Shown: in pieces, positions 11,822-22,813 of the stretch
Position numbering within the stretch: position 1 is the stretch's first letter
Layout: the number at the start of each line of letters is the position of its first letter
Source: Porodaedalea pini
Lineage: Eukaryota; Basidiomycota; Agaricomycetes; Hymenochaetales; Hymenochaetaceae
Assembly: GCA_002794775.1 (NCBI GenBank)
Contig: NBAY01000031.1
Span: 62,001-126,000 of the forward strand
DNA: 64,000 bases
Direction: 5' to 3'
Position numbers and translations under genes: made by a program
Notes under the pieces: model-generated
What the model was told of the DNA's origin: nothing
Seen by the model: only the letters and a program-made list of their open reading frames with translations
The model's database searches: none

Positions 11822-11848
11822 TGTATTAACACCCTCTGAAACGCAGTG
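11822..11848 (-). repeat. right terminal inverted repeat, CACTA-like element
   Basis: Partner of 8969-8995. The single mismatch is T versus C after CACTGCGTTT. It is followed by the second AGT target copy. Confidence 0.8.
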
Positions 11849-11851
11849 AGT

Positions 11852-12566
11852 GCAAGCTTGGAGCTCAGCTTTGTACTTGTCAAATCATTTTGAAGGTTTT
11901 TATTCAGTAAGCAACAGCAGCAGCAGCCATGCTGTGTCACAGTGGTATGCCAAGCTCAAGTGCACATTCTGATCTTACCACTCTGTTCATGAGCTGTTCT
12001 GCTTCTTCATCAACCAACCCGAGGCCAGTAACAGCATCAGTCTCTTTGAAGAACATGTCTTTCAAAATATCTCCCCAGTCCAGGTCCGGTCTGGGGAGCC
12101 AGACCCTGGACCAAACCACCTCTGGGCCTTAAGTGGACAGGTCCACGGTCCAGTCCACATTGGGTCCAATGGTCCACGGAGTGAGCAATGGCGACTATGG
12201 TATTTGCTATTGGCTCGCCTCTATTACAGACTATATTGATTTTTTAGCATAAATTGCCAAGGACGGTCCTCGGAACTTATTAATAGTATTCATGCAGCCA
12301 CGGCAATATGCTAAAGTCGCACATGCACAGCTTTTCTCGACCTCGAATTAATTGCTTCCATTGTCCTGACCGGCAATTTCATGTGCAAAGACATACCATC
12401 ACTTCTCGTGCCGACATATTTGACAAATTCGAGATTTGATACTATCGGATCCGACTTCATGCTATTAGGTCCGTTACACGTGAGATTGCATACGTACTTG
12501 AACAATATAAAATCCAAACGTGTGTCCTCAACAATCTTTATCCAATCCACCTTTACATCCTCTCTC
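11852..12566. other. upstream region of the FAD monooxygenase
   Basis: No gene is recognised. The stretch 12050-12180 is dense in GGTCCA/TGGACC words that form small palindromes. The 3' part holds the promoter. Confidence 0.45.
12506..12512 (+). promoter_or_regulatory. TATA box of the FAD monooxygenase
   Basis: TATAAAA lies 55 bp before the chosen ATG at 12567. It argues against translation starting at the in-frame ATG at 12381, which lies upstream of it. Confidence 0.5.
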
Positions 12567-14254
12567 ATGCTCGCACACACTGACTCCGCCGTTCCTCCCC
12601 ATGAGCAGCGCCCTCACATCTACGGAGGTAGAGAGGCTGCTCAAGGACTCGACACCCTCATCATTGGCTGCGGGCTCGGAGGAATCGCTGCGGCGCACTG
12701 CCTTTCTCAAGCTGGCCATAACGTCACTATCCTCGAGGCCGCTCGCGAGATCGGCGAGGTTGGAGCAGGGATCGTGCTTCCGCCAAGCATTACGCGTCTC
12801 CTTGCGCGCTGGGGTGCCGGAGACGCGTTGCTTGCTGCTGGCGTCCTATGCGCCGGCAATACGCACCTTAGATACTCCACTGGCGAGGCGCTAGACTATA
12901 CGCCCCTTGGAGAGCGCGTAAAGAAGGCATTTGGCGCGCCGAGCATGTTCCTCCATCGTGCGGACTTCCACAAGATTATAAGTGACCTCGCGCTGTCTTC
13001 TCCGCGCGTTAATCTACGCATGCATTCGACCGTCGTGTCTATCAACACAACTCCGGACCTTCACTCCCGTGTCTCTGTAACGCTTGCGTCGGGTGAGGTT
13101 GTTTTTGGCGATCTGGTGGTTGGCGCGGACGGCATCAAGAGCATCACGCGTCAGCTAGTCGTGGGCCATGTTGATCCGCCTGAGCCTACCGGTGATGCAA
13201 CTTACAGAGTCATCCTCCCTAGCGAGGTCCTACTCAACGATCCAGATCTCCGAGGCCTAGTCGAAAAGCGCGACCTGACTATTTGGCTGGGTGAAGATAC
13301 GCACATGATCGGCTACCCTATTGTAGGTCTTCGTTCCTCCTCTTTTTTTTGTCACTCTGTCTGGATACTCCACTGATTTATATTTCGTGAAAATAGAGTG
13401 GTGGGAAGCAGTACAACGTAGGATTCCTCCACCCGGATGACGACGCGATAGAGTCCTGGGTCGCGAAGGGAGACGTGAACAAAATGCGCGAGCAGTTCGC
13501 GAATTATGAGCCTCGGTATGCTCCCACTTACTCTTTCCGAGACTAAGCAGTATTCCTGACCAAACATCTAAAGAGTACAAAAAATATTATGTCTTGTCGA
13601 GAATCCATTGAAATGGAGGCTCATGGACCACAAGCCCCTCAAGTCCTGGGTGCACCCAGAGGGTCGCGTAGTCCTCCTCGGCGACGCCTGTCACCCAATG
13701 CTTGTATGTCCTCCTTCTTTCTCCCCAATATCCCCGCGTGCTCCGACTTCCTGCTCAGCATCCCTTCTTTTCAGCCATACCTTGCGCAAGGCGCTGCAAT
13801 GGCCGTGGAAGATGCTGCCGTCCTGGGAAACGTCCTTTCCCACCTTTCCTCCGTCTCGCAGCTCCCGTTCTTCCTGCACGCGTATGAGCACCTGCGCCAC
13901 GCGCGGGCATCAGAGCTGCAGCTCACCTCGCGCGCAATGCGGAAGATGTACCACCTTCCCGACGGGCCCGAGCAGCAGGCGCGTGATGACAGGATGCATG
14001 CGATGATGTGCGCTGAGATGGGCAGCAGTGAGGAGGGAGCGGTCGGAGCTGGCTCCGTTCCTGCGCTCGTAGCCGGTGAAGCTTCGCCGACAGTCAACGG
14101 CGGGCTTACAGAATCGAGTGAACCAGTTTTATCTTCACCCTCCAAGGCGAAGTATGCGGAGTGGTTCTCGTTCGACCCTGATGCACTCGTCGACTCCTGG
14201 TGGGCGGAGGAGGGGCAGATGCACCTTTCGGGGACACGGAAGTCCTCGATATAG
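12567..14254 (+). CDS. FAD-dependent monooxygenase, salicylate hydroxylase-like
   Basis: Four exons (12567-13322, 13397-13515, 13574-13703, 13775-14254) join in phase into 494 residues. The N-terminal Rossmann fold has IIGCGLGGIAAAHCL (GxGxxG) about residue 33, then EAAREIGEVGAGI. The middle has DLVVGADGIKS, the family's DG motif. After two introns come WRLMDHKPL and GRVVLLGDACHPML, the second FAD-binding GD motif, then AQGAAMAVEDAAVLG. These mark class A flavoprotein monooxygenases that hydroxylate aromatic rings using NAD(P)H and oxygen; salicylate hydroxylase and kynurenine 3-monooxygenase are relatives. A tail of about 90 residues after the catalytic domain is Ser/Ala/Gly-rich and ends DSWWAEEGQMHLSG. 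No signal peptide is seen, so it is probably cytosolic. The exon boundary at 13573 was placed because the downstream frame reads VQKILCLVENPLKW. The gene looks intact. Its substrate is unknown. Confidence 0.87.
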
Positions 14255-14554
14255 ATACTTAACACTAAGTCATGATCAGGACCTGTACATTAAATGCATC
14301 AGGAAAAACCTCCCGGTCAGAAACCGTAGAATATATAGAATCTGTAGAATATTCAAGCAATTCCCACAGATTCTGGCCGATTCCGATTCCAACGGAATCC
14401 CAAGCATCGTATGATTTATGAGCAGATTCTATGTATTCCAATAAATTCTAATAGCATTTCACACCATTTCTTACGGGTTTTAGGTGGCATTACAAACTTT
14501 TCCATCATTTTCTTACAGATTCTTGTGGCAATTGAGTGTATTTAAACAAATTTT

Positions 14555-16590
14555 AAACTAAAAGGATGCCACGGCCGGTCATCGGAATGAAGCCTTTCAC
14601 GGTCATCATGTACAGACCACTGGCAAACTTCTTCTCAGACTTGATGCCCAGGATGACGGGTACGGCAAGCAGCTCCTTTTGTACATGCGACGATGTAAGG
14701 CGCGCCGCAGCATCGGTCTTGAGTTCCACAAAATCTACCTTGTGAAGCTTGGTCTCGCCGGTTTTGAGAGCACGCAAGTATGAAGCAATGTCAGCACGAC
14801 ATCGTCCCATTGTCACGACGCGCAGGCAAGACATGTACCTTGCCTTCGCGTGCTCGAACATCTCCTGTTGGATAGTCTTGAGAAGTGCAGGTACGGCAGT
14901 CTCCTTCAAGCCCGTATCACGTCGCACAGAAAGTGGTTGCTTCTTCTAGATATCAACCGGACCGAGTTCAAGGCGAGGTGGAACACCTGGACAAAAAGCC
15001 ATTTGTAAGACCACAGGAAAACCGAGAAATAAGGAATAATTGAATTTTCGCGCCTTCTGTTCCCAGTCGTTGAACTTGTAGCCAGGAGTGTCGCCGTTCC
15101 GTACATCCACCTTCGCGCTTTCCTGAGCGTCTTCGCGAGCTCCCCACAGCGGTTGTATAACTCCTGCTTATTAGTGTGCATGGTGATACCGCAGGGGACA
15201 ACGATTGCTTGGACGCGAGCGATGCGTGATGGGAGAACAAGATCCTGGTTGTCGCCGCGAATCATGACCATGATTCCGACTATGCGCGTGCTAAGGCCTC
15301 ACGAGTTCTGCCACAGAATAATTTACCACCGTTCGGACCCGTACCCTGCGGATCGTCCAGGTCTTCGACCACGACGTTGAACATCTCTGGCCGTGAGAAG
15401 TCTTGGCCAAGGCAATGCGACGTCGCAGCTTGGATGCCACGGCCGGTCGTCATGTAAAGACCACCGGCAAACTTCTCCTTGTCCGACTTGATGCCTGTGA
15501 TGACGAGTACGGTAAGCAGCACCTCGTACACGCGACGATGTAAATTGAGAATTTCCCGTACTTCAGTAGGGATACATGACCGTTTCTGTAGTCGGACAGA
15601 TTGCTATGGGCTCCTCAAGCTCCCTCTGAAGACGCATGTCATACCGACCTTAATCAGCGCCTATAATATTTGTCAGCACAAAGTGAGGGATTACAGAACA
15701 ATCAACGCACGTTCGTATACCAACCCGGAAAGTTGACCTCTTTCTTCATGCCAATAGCAATCTTCACCGTGCCGTCAATTCTCCCTTCCTCTTTCGTTGC
15801 CTTTTTCCGGGCGGCAATTGCAGGCGTGCACACAGCAGGCACCACAGCCTCGGCCTTGAGTTCCACGAAATCTACCTCGTGAAGCTTGGTCTCCCCGTTT
15901 CGAGAGCACGCCAGTATGAAGCAATGTTGGTTCCAGGGAGGAAGACAGTAAAATCAGAGGCGAGGGCATGTACGGCGAAGAGGGAAGTCGATAATGTGAG
16001 TGCTCTACACTCACCCATCTCCTTGATTCTTGCGTTGAACCGTTCTGTTGGCGATGCTTGTTTTTTCAAAATACCTTGTACTGCTTCCCAGATGATGTGC
16101 GGCCAGTGATTAAGACTGCAGCATCCACTAACGCTGTAGTAGTCTAACATATCGGCCTTGATCAGCACCTATGATACTTGTCAGCACTAAGTGAGGGATT
16201 ACAGAACAATCAGCACACGTTCGTATACGATATCGGAAAGTCGACCTCTTTCTTCACGCCAAACGCAGCCTTCACGGCGCCGTCGTTTCTCCCTTCCTCT
16301 TTCGCCGCCTTTTCCTGAATGGCAATTGCAGACGTGGGCGGAGCAGGCGCCGCAGCATCGGTCTTGAGTGTCGCGAAGTCTACTTCGTGAAGCTTGATCT
16401 CCCCGGTTCCGAGAATGCGCAAGTATGAAGCAATGTTGGTTCCAGAGAGGAAGACAGTACAATTGGAAGCGAGTGCACGTACGGCGAAGGGGGAAGTCGA
16501 TGATACGAGCGATGCATCAAGGACCGTGACAACCTTCGGGGACGTGTTGGCATCAGTTTCGACGAGGAAGCGACATTCGCATTGAACGGG
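14555..16590 (-). pseudogene. prolyl-tRNA synthetase fragments, rearranged (copy 1)
   Basis: Minus-strand reading first gives the N-terminal linker (DASLVSSTSPFAVRALASN, GTGEIKLHEVDFATLKTDAA). Then come EVDFP and ADMLDYYSVSGC of the catalytic core. After a deletion follow KFAGGLYMTTGRGIQAATSH, LGQDFSRPEMFN and FNVVVEDLDDP, then GDNQDLVLPSRIA, IVVPCGITMHTNKQELYNRC and RRDTGLKETAVPALLKTIQ. At the far end (14555-14850) a second, shorter copy of the linker fused to KSEKKFASGLYMMTVKGFIP follows, an internal duplication with deletion. Class II motif 2 is largely lost and several frames are broken. Cytosolic ProRS charges proline onto tRNA; this copy cannot. Confidence 0.82.
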
Positions 16591-18615
16591 TTGGTAGCAG
16601 CGCTGATACGGTGCACGCTCAAATAGGTCGGCAACGAGTTTGGCATCAGCTTCCTTCGCCTCAATAGCAGACATGACAAGCTTCTCGACGAGAAGATGTT
16701 GATGCTCCAAGAGAAATACTCTTCCGCATCGTCGAGATCGCGGATAGCGAAGAACTCCTTGCGATCCTGGTCAATCTTCTTTTCCGCTTGCTCCTTCGAC
16801 ATCGACAATTTTCCCAGAGTCCTTTTCGAGAATCTCGTCCTCCTCGCCCTCCTCGCCGTCATGAGTCTCAGCGGGACTATTCTCCAACTTCTCCTGTAAG
16901 GGTCGAACGCGGAAGCAGGTTAAGTCTGGGACGCTGAGCAGGCTGGGCAGGTTCCACAGGTGCATTATGGGTCAAGTCGACGCTCGTTGTACGGCTTGAC
17001 AGGCGACTTGGACGAGACGAGGATGTAGTAGGAGCCTCATTAGCGGCCTCAGCGGCCTGCAGCATCTGGAACATGTTCGTGTTCGAATTTGTCCTTGAAA
17101 GGCTCGCACTGTTGCGCCTGCTGTCTCCCTTCTTCGTGAAGACGCTAGCTGGTCCGAAGTTCATGGTTCCACTGCCATTCTGAATTCTGCCAAAGTTCGT
17201 CAGATCGCCCGCCTTATTTGCAGGCCTCGAAGGACCAGAGGCGACAGCCCATCCGTCAGGACCCACTTGAGCATTTCCGTCACGATCATGACCACGGCGT
17301 GAACCACCACGAGACATGGCCGGCCGTGCCAAGTTATGTTGCTCCTGTCGTGCCTTCTCTTTCGCGGCCTGTATATTGGTAAGCACAAGTGAAATTGAGT
17401 AACAAAGCAAGAGCGCGTACAGCCTCATGAATCTGGGCGATTGTCGACGGAGCAGCGACCAAGTTGCGGGTAGTCCGTTTCCTTTCCCGCAATTCAATCA
17501 CATCCTGTCCAAGAAAGTCAGCTCAACGAAAGGCTATGAAACAGAAGGTACGCACTTGTAACATGAACTGCATACGAGACGACACGTTGCTGCTCTTCGC
17601 AAGCTCCTTCATCCGACTGAAATAGACATCCATGTGTCCGCGAGCCTTAGAGGTATCGAGCGCCCGACAAACACTTGTCAGTAGTTTACATAAACTTTCG
17701 ATCTCTTCCTCCTCGGGATTGTCGACGTTACTGAGCAGCTTCTTGATACAGTCATACATGATACATTCCATGAGCATCTGAAGATTGAAGAGCTCACCGA
17801 TGAACTTGACGAGTCCGAGACCTTGATGCTTGGCCTTCTGAGCAGTGTGGTATTCATCCGAGTACAGCGCACTCTCGCCAGCCTCCTTGTTTTCTTCCTT
17901 TTCGTTGGCGTACTTAACAGCCTGATCCTCTGTCGCCTTCACGAGAGCCGCTGCCGCCATCGACTCCTTCTGCGTCCAGCCGCACTCGAAGTCTTCCTGA
18001 CAGCGATTCAGAAGGTACTTACGGAAAAGTTGATCACCTGTAATCGGCTTGCCCTCAGCATTGCGGATACCATCATCCTGCACGTTCGGACTGATCTGCT
18101 CCATCATCTTATGGCACAAGTGAGCATACATCTCACTCCAGGCCGCCTCATCCGTTGCCTTCTCGAATACAAGCAGAATGAGCTGAATGAGCGTACGCCC
18201 ATCCTTCTCACTCTCACTCTTGTTTGCCCACGCAATGATCTGGTTTGAGATGGACTCCAACTTCTCGATAGTGGGCTTGTTGAGCAGCAAATGGACTTTC
18301 TTGTCCACAATCTCAGGTGAGTCTGTGTCAATTGAGGCCCCACACCTGGACGTGCTGCCCGCGGCCCAGCGGTTCGCAGACTGCTCGAGCGGCGCGACGT
18401 GTTCGAAGGAGGAAGTAGCGTTCACTTTGAACTGATTGGCAGAAGCGCTGATACGGTCCGACTCGTTGCGTGTTGAGCCGCCACATTTCCTACGCGTACG
18501 CTTGTTGCCCACAGCGCCCGCGCCACCTGACTGGAAGAGCGAACCATAGGCGATGGACACCCGCCTGCGAATGGAAGGCCACCGTGCCCACCACTCATTG
18601 ACGTCGAGCGCATGA
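16590..18615 (-). pseudogene. eIF4G fragment: MIF4G and MA3 regions (copy 1)
   Basis: Minus strand, N to C. A Gly-rich segment (SGGHGGLPFAGG, PMVRSSSQ) is followed by the MIF4G HEAT domain at 18450-17560, which includes HLLLNKPTIEKLESISNQII and GLGLVKFIGELFNLQMLME. Next is a Ser/Arg-rich linker (ARPAMSRGGSRRGHDRDG, FTKKGDSRRNSASLSRTNSN). The start of the MA3 domain reads SKEQAEKKIDQDRKEFFAIR. In the family MIF4G binds eIF4A and eIF3. A small deletion breaks the frame at EEYFS near 16700; the next frame resumes HLLVEKLVMSAIEAKEADAK. The MA3 domain is cut after LFER and joined to ProRS sequence. Introns remain (for example near 17500), so capture was from genomic DNA. The eIF4E-binding N-terminus and the C-terminal end are absent. 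Confidence 0.85.
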
Positions 18616-18900
18616 AGCGCTCTTCACTTGACAGTTTGTTCAGTGCAGAGAAGTTCAGACTTTACGGTCTTCGGCTTGAAGATGAGCAAGTTGAAAGTCG
18701 GAAGTCGGACGGCATGTTGCCTGCAGCAGTGAGTGCATCCCACCAGGTGGCCGGCGAAGCTACCACTTCGTGTGTGATGGTTGTGGTGGATGTGATCGAG
18801 GGTTTTTTCAGACGTTCTGTAAGGACGTTGGCACCAGACATATTGGAGTGGCAGCAGATATGTGGCGTGTCGCGTCAAAACCAACATACATGTGATCAAG

Positions 18901-18942
18901 TTCCCACACCTCTTCTGTGGACGACGCATCCAGGTGTGGGAA
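18901..18942. repeat. hairpin shared with element X
   Basis: 11-bp arms TTCCCACACCT / AGGTGTGGGAA surround a 20-nt loop. The flanking text (GTCAAAACCAACA, ATTGGACT) matches the flanks of the longer hairpin at 51485-51538. Confidence 0.65.
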
Positions 18943-19076
18943 ATTGGACTAGCAGTTTTTGAAAGTGCCTCCAAATACAAAATACATCATATCTCACTCA
19001 ATTTTTCACAAAAACTCTTCAAAAAAGTTGCTAAATTTATGTTTGAATGGTTTCTAAACTTGATGTGAGATTAGAG

Positions 19077-19498
19077 GACAGAAGGTGGAATATTGAGGCT
19101 GCAGTAGTGAGAATGGGTGTTTTTCTAGAAAAACTCCTTCCCTGATTCTTCCTGAGCTCAATTTTGAAGCTAATGACATGAAACTTGTTGGAGAATGGTA
19201 TATATATTTTATGTTAAATTATAGATGGCTTATAACAATGCAGGCATTTTTTGAAAACTGTCTGAGCCAAGCAAATTTGGATGAGTTTGAGAGTTTCAGC
19301 ACAACAGTCAAACAGGGCAAGAGGAGACATTCACTCTAGTTCATCCCTGATAACATCAACAGTATAATATATAGACCATTCTCCAGCAATTTTCATGTCA
19401 TTAGCTCCAAAATTGAGCTCAAGAAAAATCAGGGAAGGAGTTTTTCTAGAAAAACACCCATTCTCACTACTGCAGTCACAATATTCCACCTTCTGTCT
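19077..19498. repeat. large foldback inverted repeat
   Basis: Arms of about 125 bp (19077-19206 and 19371-19498) are imperfect reverse complements. Shared words include ACAGAAGGTGGAATATT, TTTTTCTAGAAAAAC and CATGTCATTAGCT-type sequence. The spacer is about 165 bp. It lies inside the copy-1 transposon and may be a smaller foldback element or part of its end structure. Confidence 0.65.
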
Positions 19499-19974
19499 AC
19501 TAAGCTCACAAACATTTTTTTTTGAACTGATTCTGTGAAGAATTGACAGAGATATGAATTTTACAAGTTTTTGAGGTGCTGAAATGCTCAAATTTTGTGA
19601 TCTTCACATATGCATGTCTCAAGACTTATGAAAAACACTGTAACCTGCAGATAGTTCATGGGACCCAGTATAGGTCCAAGAAGCCAATCTAGTACCTGCA
19701 CCTGTGTCAAGCCATGTCAGAATCTAATGAATTCCACAATCAGTTTTTTATTCTACAAAATTCCATAGAATCTATGAGGTGTGTCATTTTTCTATCCATA
19801 TACTAAATTTCAAGCTGCTGATTCTGTTCAATTCCAAAACTTGGACAATTTTCCATGAAATTCTACAAGTTTCTTAAATTTCGGACTGCATTCTCATGGC
19901 ATTCCAAAGATTCTACAATTTACTAATATTCTAATAACTTTCTAAGGGTTTCTGAGCAGGAGGTTTTTCCTGAT

Positions 19975-21110
19975 GTGATATAAACTAGAATATCTATCAA
20001 ATGGCTCACTCTGCCGAATTAAGGACCTCTCTCCTGGCGCGGGCTGGATTTTTAGTCCAACGATTTTTGCAATTCCCTTGCAACGCATAACCAGCACATT
20101 TTCGGTGAGCTTGGATTTATATTTTCTCTTAGGCCAGCGCGCTGCCCATTTTCCTGCTCTTGATGCTAGATTTCAAGTTCTGATGCTGCTGTCCCTACAC
20201 ATTTCTTGTTCTGTAACTTAGTTACCTGGGCCGCATGCTTTTATCCCCTCTACTCACAGATACATGTACGAGATTTTCTAACATAGTCTATCTAATAACT
20301 CTTCTTACCTATCATGTACTGAAGGACAGCCCGCTCTGTATCGTGTCTCTGGTCTCTGCTACCCCCATTCTGGATCTCTGAATGTCGGCAACTCTATGGC
20401 TACCCCGTAGTGCCGTCTGACTATGCTTAGTGGATTGAGGCTACGGTTCAACGTATGAAGATGAAAACAAGTAATTGACTATGCCAGTGACTACTCACGA
20501 ATGACTCAGATTGAAGTATCCCCTCACCTTGCTTTCACCGGAGATATACAACGCATTTTACGCTGCTCCGAGCCGTATTGTACGTACAATGTACTTGCGA
20601 GGATACCTACAGTGAGCACATCGCCGAGAGAGTAGAAAGCCCATCATAATGCAAGAATAACTTTGCTCACAATGTGCTATCGATATACCAGGTCCTCCTG
20701 CGCGTACAATGTGGGCTTCGCGGAGGTCAAGGCGAAGACAGTATAATGTCTCCGACTCGGTGTTTGTAGAAGCCTTCGGAATCCGCCTGCCAGTGTGAAG
20801 TTCAAACCTTCACGCCTTTCCCCCCTCAGTCCACATCCACTTATATCGACATTTATGCAAATAGGATTTAAAAAAAGGTTGATCAAAGGATGCATTTGCT
20901 TCTACGAGCATGCCGTACCCAACTATTTGAATGATTTACTGATGCAAGATAATAGGAGGCGTGACAAACATACGTGACACGAAGCAGCGAATGTGTCACG
21001 TTATATGTAACGGAACGTTACGGAGGTGCCACCGACGTCGAGGAGGCCCTCGAAGTTTACTTGAACACACGTCGACTATAAAGATCACACGCGAGGAATG
21101 CTACGAAGGA
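19975..21110. other. intergenic, 1.1 kb
   Basis: Spacer between the transposon end and the Yvh1 gene. No gene or repeat recognised. TATAAAG at 21077-21083, 34 bp before the ATG, is a possible core promoter. Confidence 0.4.
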
Positions 21111-22813
21111 ATGGCACTTACCACCCAGAACAACATGGACGAAATCGTTCCGGGCCTCTGGATAGGTAGCATTCATGCCGTCGCCGACACCGACGCGCTC
21201 CGCGAGCACAACATCCATTCCGTACTGTCATGCATGTGTGGCAAGGTCCGCGTTGCCGAGACCTTCACGCACTTTCAGATCCAACTGGACGATACAGAGG
21301 ATGCCGACGCACTAGCATTCTTTCCGCAGTGCATCTCGTTCATCGAGAACGAGCTTGACCAGGGACGAGGCGTGCTCGTGCATTGTCAGGCAGGCATGAG
21401 CCGCAGCGCGACGATCGCATGTGCGTACCTCATGTATGCGGAGCAGCTCGACGCTCAGACGGCACTGGAGAAGGTCACGAAGGCACGCCCGTGTACTCAG
21501 TGTGTATACTTGCTTGCTGCGGTTTGAGCCCGCGCTGACGAAGGAAGATAGACCAAACGACGGCTTTCTCGCGCAGCTTGATATATTCTATCAAGCCAGT
21601 TATAAAGTATCGCGAAAGAACAAAGTGATGCGCATGTATTATCTCGAGCGGGCACTTGACGAGATCATGAGTACGTCTTCTGAATTTTACTGGATTTCCC
21701 TGACTGACTGCCTTCAGATGGCGATGGCACGCTCCCCACCACCACAATGTTCGCCTCCTTCCCTCGATCTCCTGGAGATTCAATGCCCGCAACTCCAGGT
21801 GCTCCTGCACCACGCCGGCGAATACGCTGCAAGATGTGCCGCACTGAGCTCGCTGCGCGGGAACACATGCTCGATCACGGACAAGTTGGCCCTGCAACAC
21901 CTGCCACGGCCCCTGTACTCTCTCCTGCTGCATCTCGTCGGCCGTCAACACATCTAAATGATACTCCGCGACCTATGGGACTTGGCATGACTCCGATGAC
22001 TCCGTTGCAAGCTGTCTCGCGTCGCAACTCCGCGGGTGCAGGTAGTGCGGAACGTATGGTACTGACGACGCTTGCAACACTCAACGGCGAGCCTGTGCCT
22101 GTATCACGCCGTCTATCTGGCACGAATGGTGCTAAGCCATTCGATCTTCACGCGCTGACACCGCGAAGTGCTGGGGCCTCGCGAGCGGGCTCCTTCGGCG
22201 GCGCGGGCGCGACCAGGCCAAGGCGTCCGAGCGGGCTTGCACCGAGGGCAATCCCAGAGCACTTCTCCGTTGACGATGATTCGAGTGCGATCGCTGACGA
22301 TGACGAGGAGGAAGGCGAAGCTGGAAGCGGAGGGAAACCTGAGAGTGCAGAAACGAGCGCGCCAACTCTCCGCAAGCCGTCGGGATACATGACCCCTTCA
22401 GACCTTGCCGCGCAGCTGCAGTCAAACCCGAAGCTCGCCGCGTTACGCTCTTCAGGAGGCCTTCAACCCATGTCACCCTTGTCCCCGTTAACTTCTTCAG
22501 GACCACCGAAGACTCCAGTCGTCGCACCGCCGCTGCTCACTAACAGCGCGTGCTCGGGCTACTTCGTGGAGCCGATGCGCTGGATGGAGCCCTTCCTCGA
22601 GGCAGGCGACCTCGGTGGAAAGATCATCTGTCCGAATAAGAAGTGCGGCGCAAAGCTCGGGAACTACGACTGGGCGGGTGTATGCTGTAGCTGCAAGGAA
22701 TGGGTCACGCCGGTGCGTTTAAATCCATCAAAGATGCCTTTAAATTTTCGAGCTAACGTGAGGCACAGGGGTTCTGCATACACAAGTCGAAAGTCGACGA
22801 GATCGTCGTCTGA
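21111..22813 (+). CDS. YVH1: Yvh1-type dual-specificity phosphatase
   Basis: Exons 21111-21492, 21548-21670, 21718-22712 and 22769-22813 join in phase into 514 residues. The N-terminal phosphatase domain starts NMDEIVPGLWIGS and has the active-site loop VHCQAGMSRSAT (HCx5R, nucleophile Cys) about residue 90. The C-terminal zinc-binding domain characteristic of Yvh1 follows a long Ser/Pro/Ala-rich insert. Its Cys pairs are visible in IRCKMCRTELA, SACSGYFVEPMRWM, CPNKKCGAKLGNYDWAGVCC and FCIHKSKVDEIVV. The last exon supplies the final Cys and the stop. In yeast Yvh1 acts in late 60S ribosome maturation (release of Mrt4) and in growth and sporulation; the zinc domain is the essential part. The insert of about 200 residues makes this protein longer than yeast Yvh1. 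The start is the first ATG after the TATA-like sequence. Confidence 0.9.

Larger units (their letters stand above)
8969..11848. mobile_element. CACTA-like DNA transposon, non-autonomous, with host gene cargo
   Basis: The element is 2,880 bp. Its ends are inverted copies of a 27-bp sequence starting CACTGCGTTT (8969-8995 and 11822-11848, one mismatch). It is flanked by AGT at 8966-8968 and 11849-11851, a 3-bp target duplication. CACT(A/G) termini with 3-bp duplications are the mark of the EnSpm/CACTA superfamily. Subterminal DNA at 9000-9230 repeats CTAGACA-like words. No transposase is recognised. Most of the inside is a decayed threonyl-tRNA synthetase fragment that still has introns, so it was picked up as genomic DNA and not through mRNA. 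Confidence 0.75.
14298..19974. mobile_element. DNA transposon carrying eIF4G and ProRS fragments (copy 1)
   Basis: The ends are inverted repeats starting ATCAGGAAAAACCTCC, reading inward from 14298 and from 19974, with the similarity continuing through TCAGAAACC. Subterminal DNA on both sides is dense in TAGAAT/ATTCTA words. The element is 5,677 bp. The left end is about 40 bp beyond the monooxygenase stop. I could not find a target-site duplication (left flank ATGC, right flank GTGA). Inside are prolyl-tRNA synthetase and eIF4G fragments on the minus strand, then about 1.3 kb of non-coding DNA with a hairpin and a large foldback. No transposase is seen, so it is non-autonomous. Confidence 0.65.

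Noticed and set aside
12078..12111. GC-rich palindrome as a terminator or operator
   Set aside because: It is one of several overlapping GGTCC/GGACC palindromes and a factor-independent terminator has no meaning here.
12381..12566. N-terminal extension of the monooxygenase from ATG 12381
   Set aside because: It lies upstream of the TATA box and has no flavoprotein similarity; the ATG at 12567 fits the Rossmann-fold start.
14298..19974. Helitron as explanation for multi-gene capture
   Set aside because: Helitrons lack terminal inverted repeats and target duplications. X has perfect inverted repeats and a 4-bp duplication, and copy 1 has matching ends.
14290..19980. Target-site duplication around the copy-1 carrier
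   Set aside because: No matching 2-8 bp were found at the chosen ends (ATGC left, GTGA right), so none is claimed.
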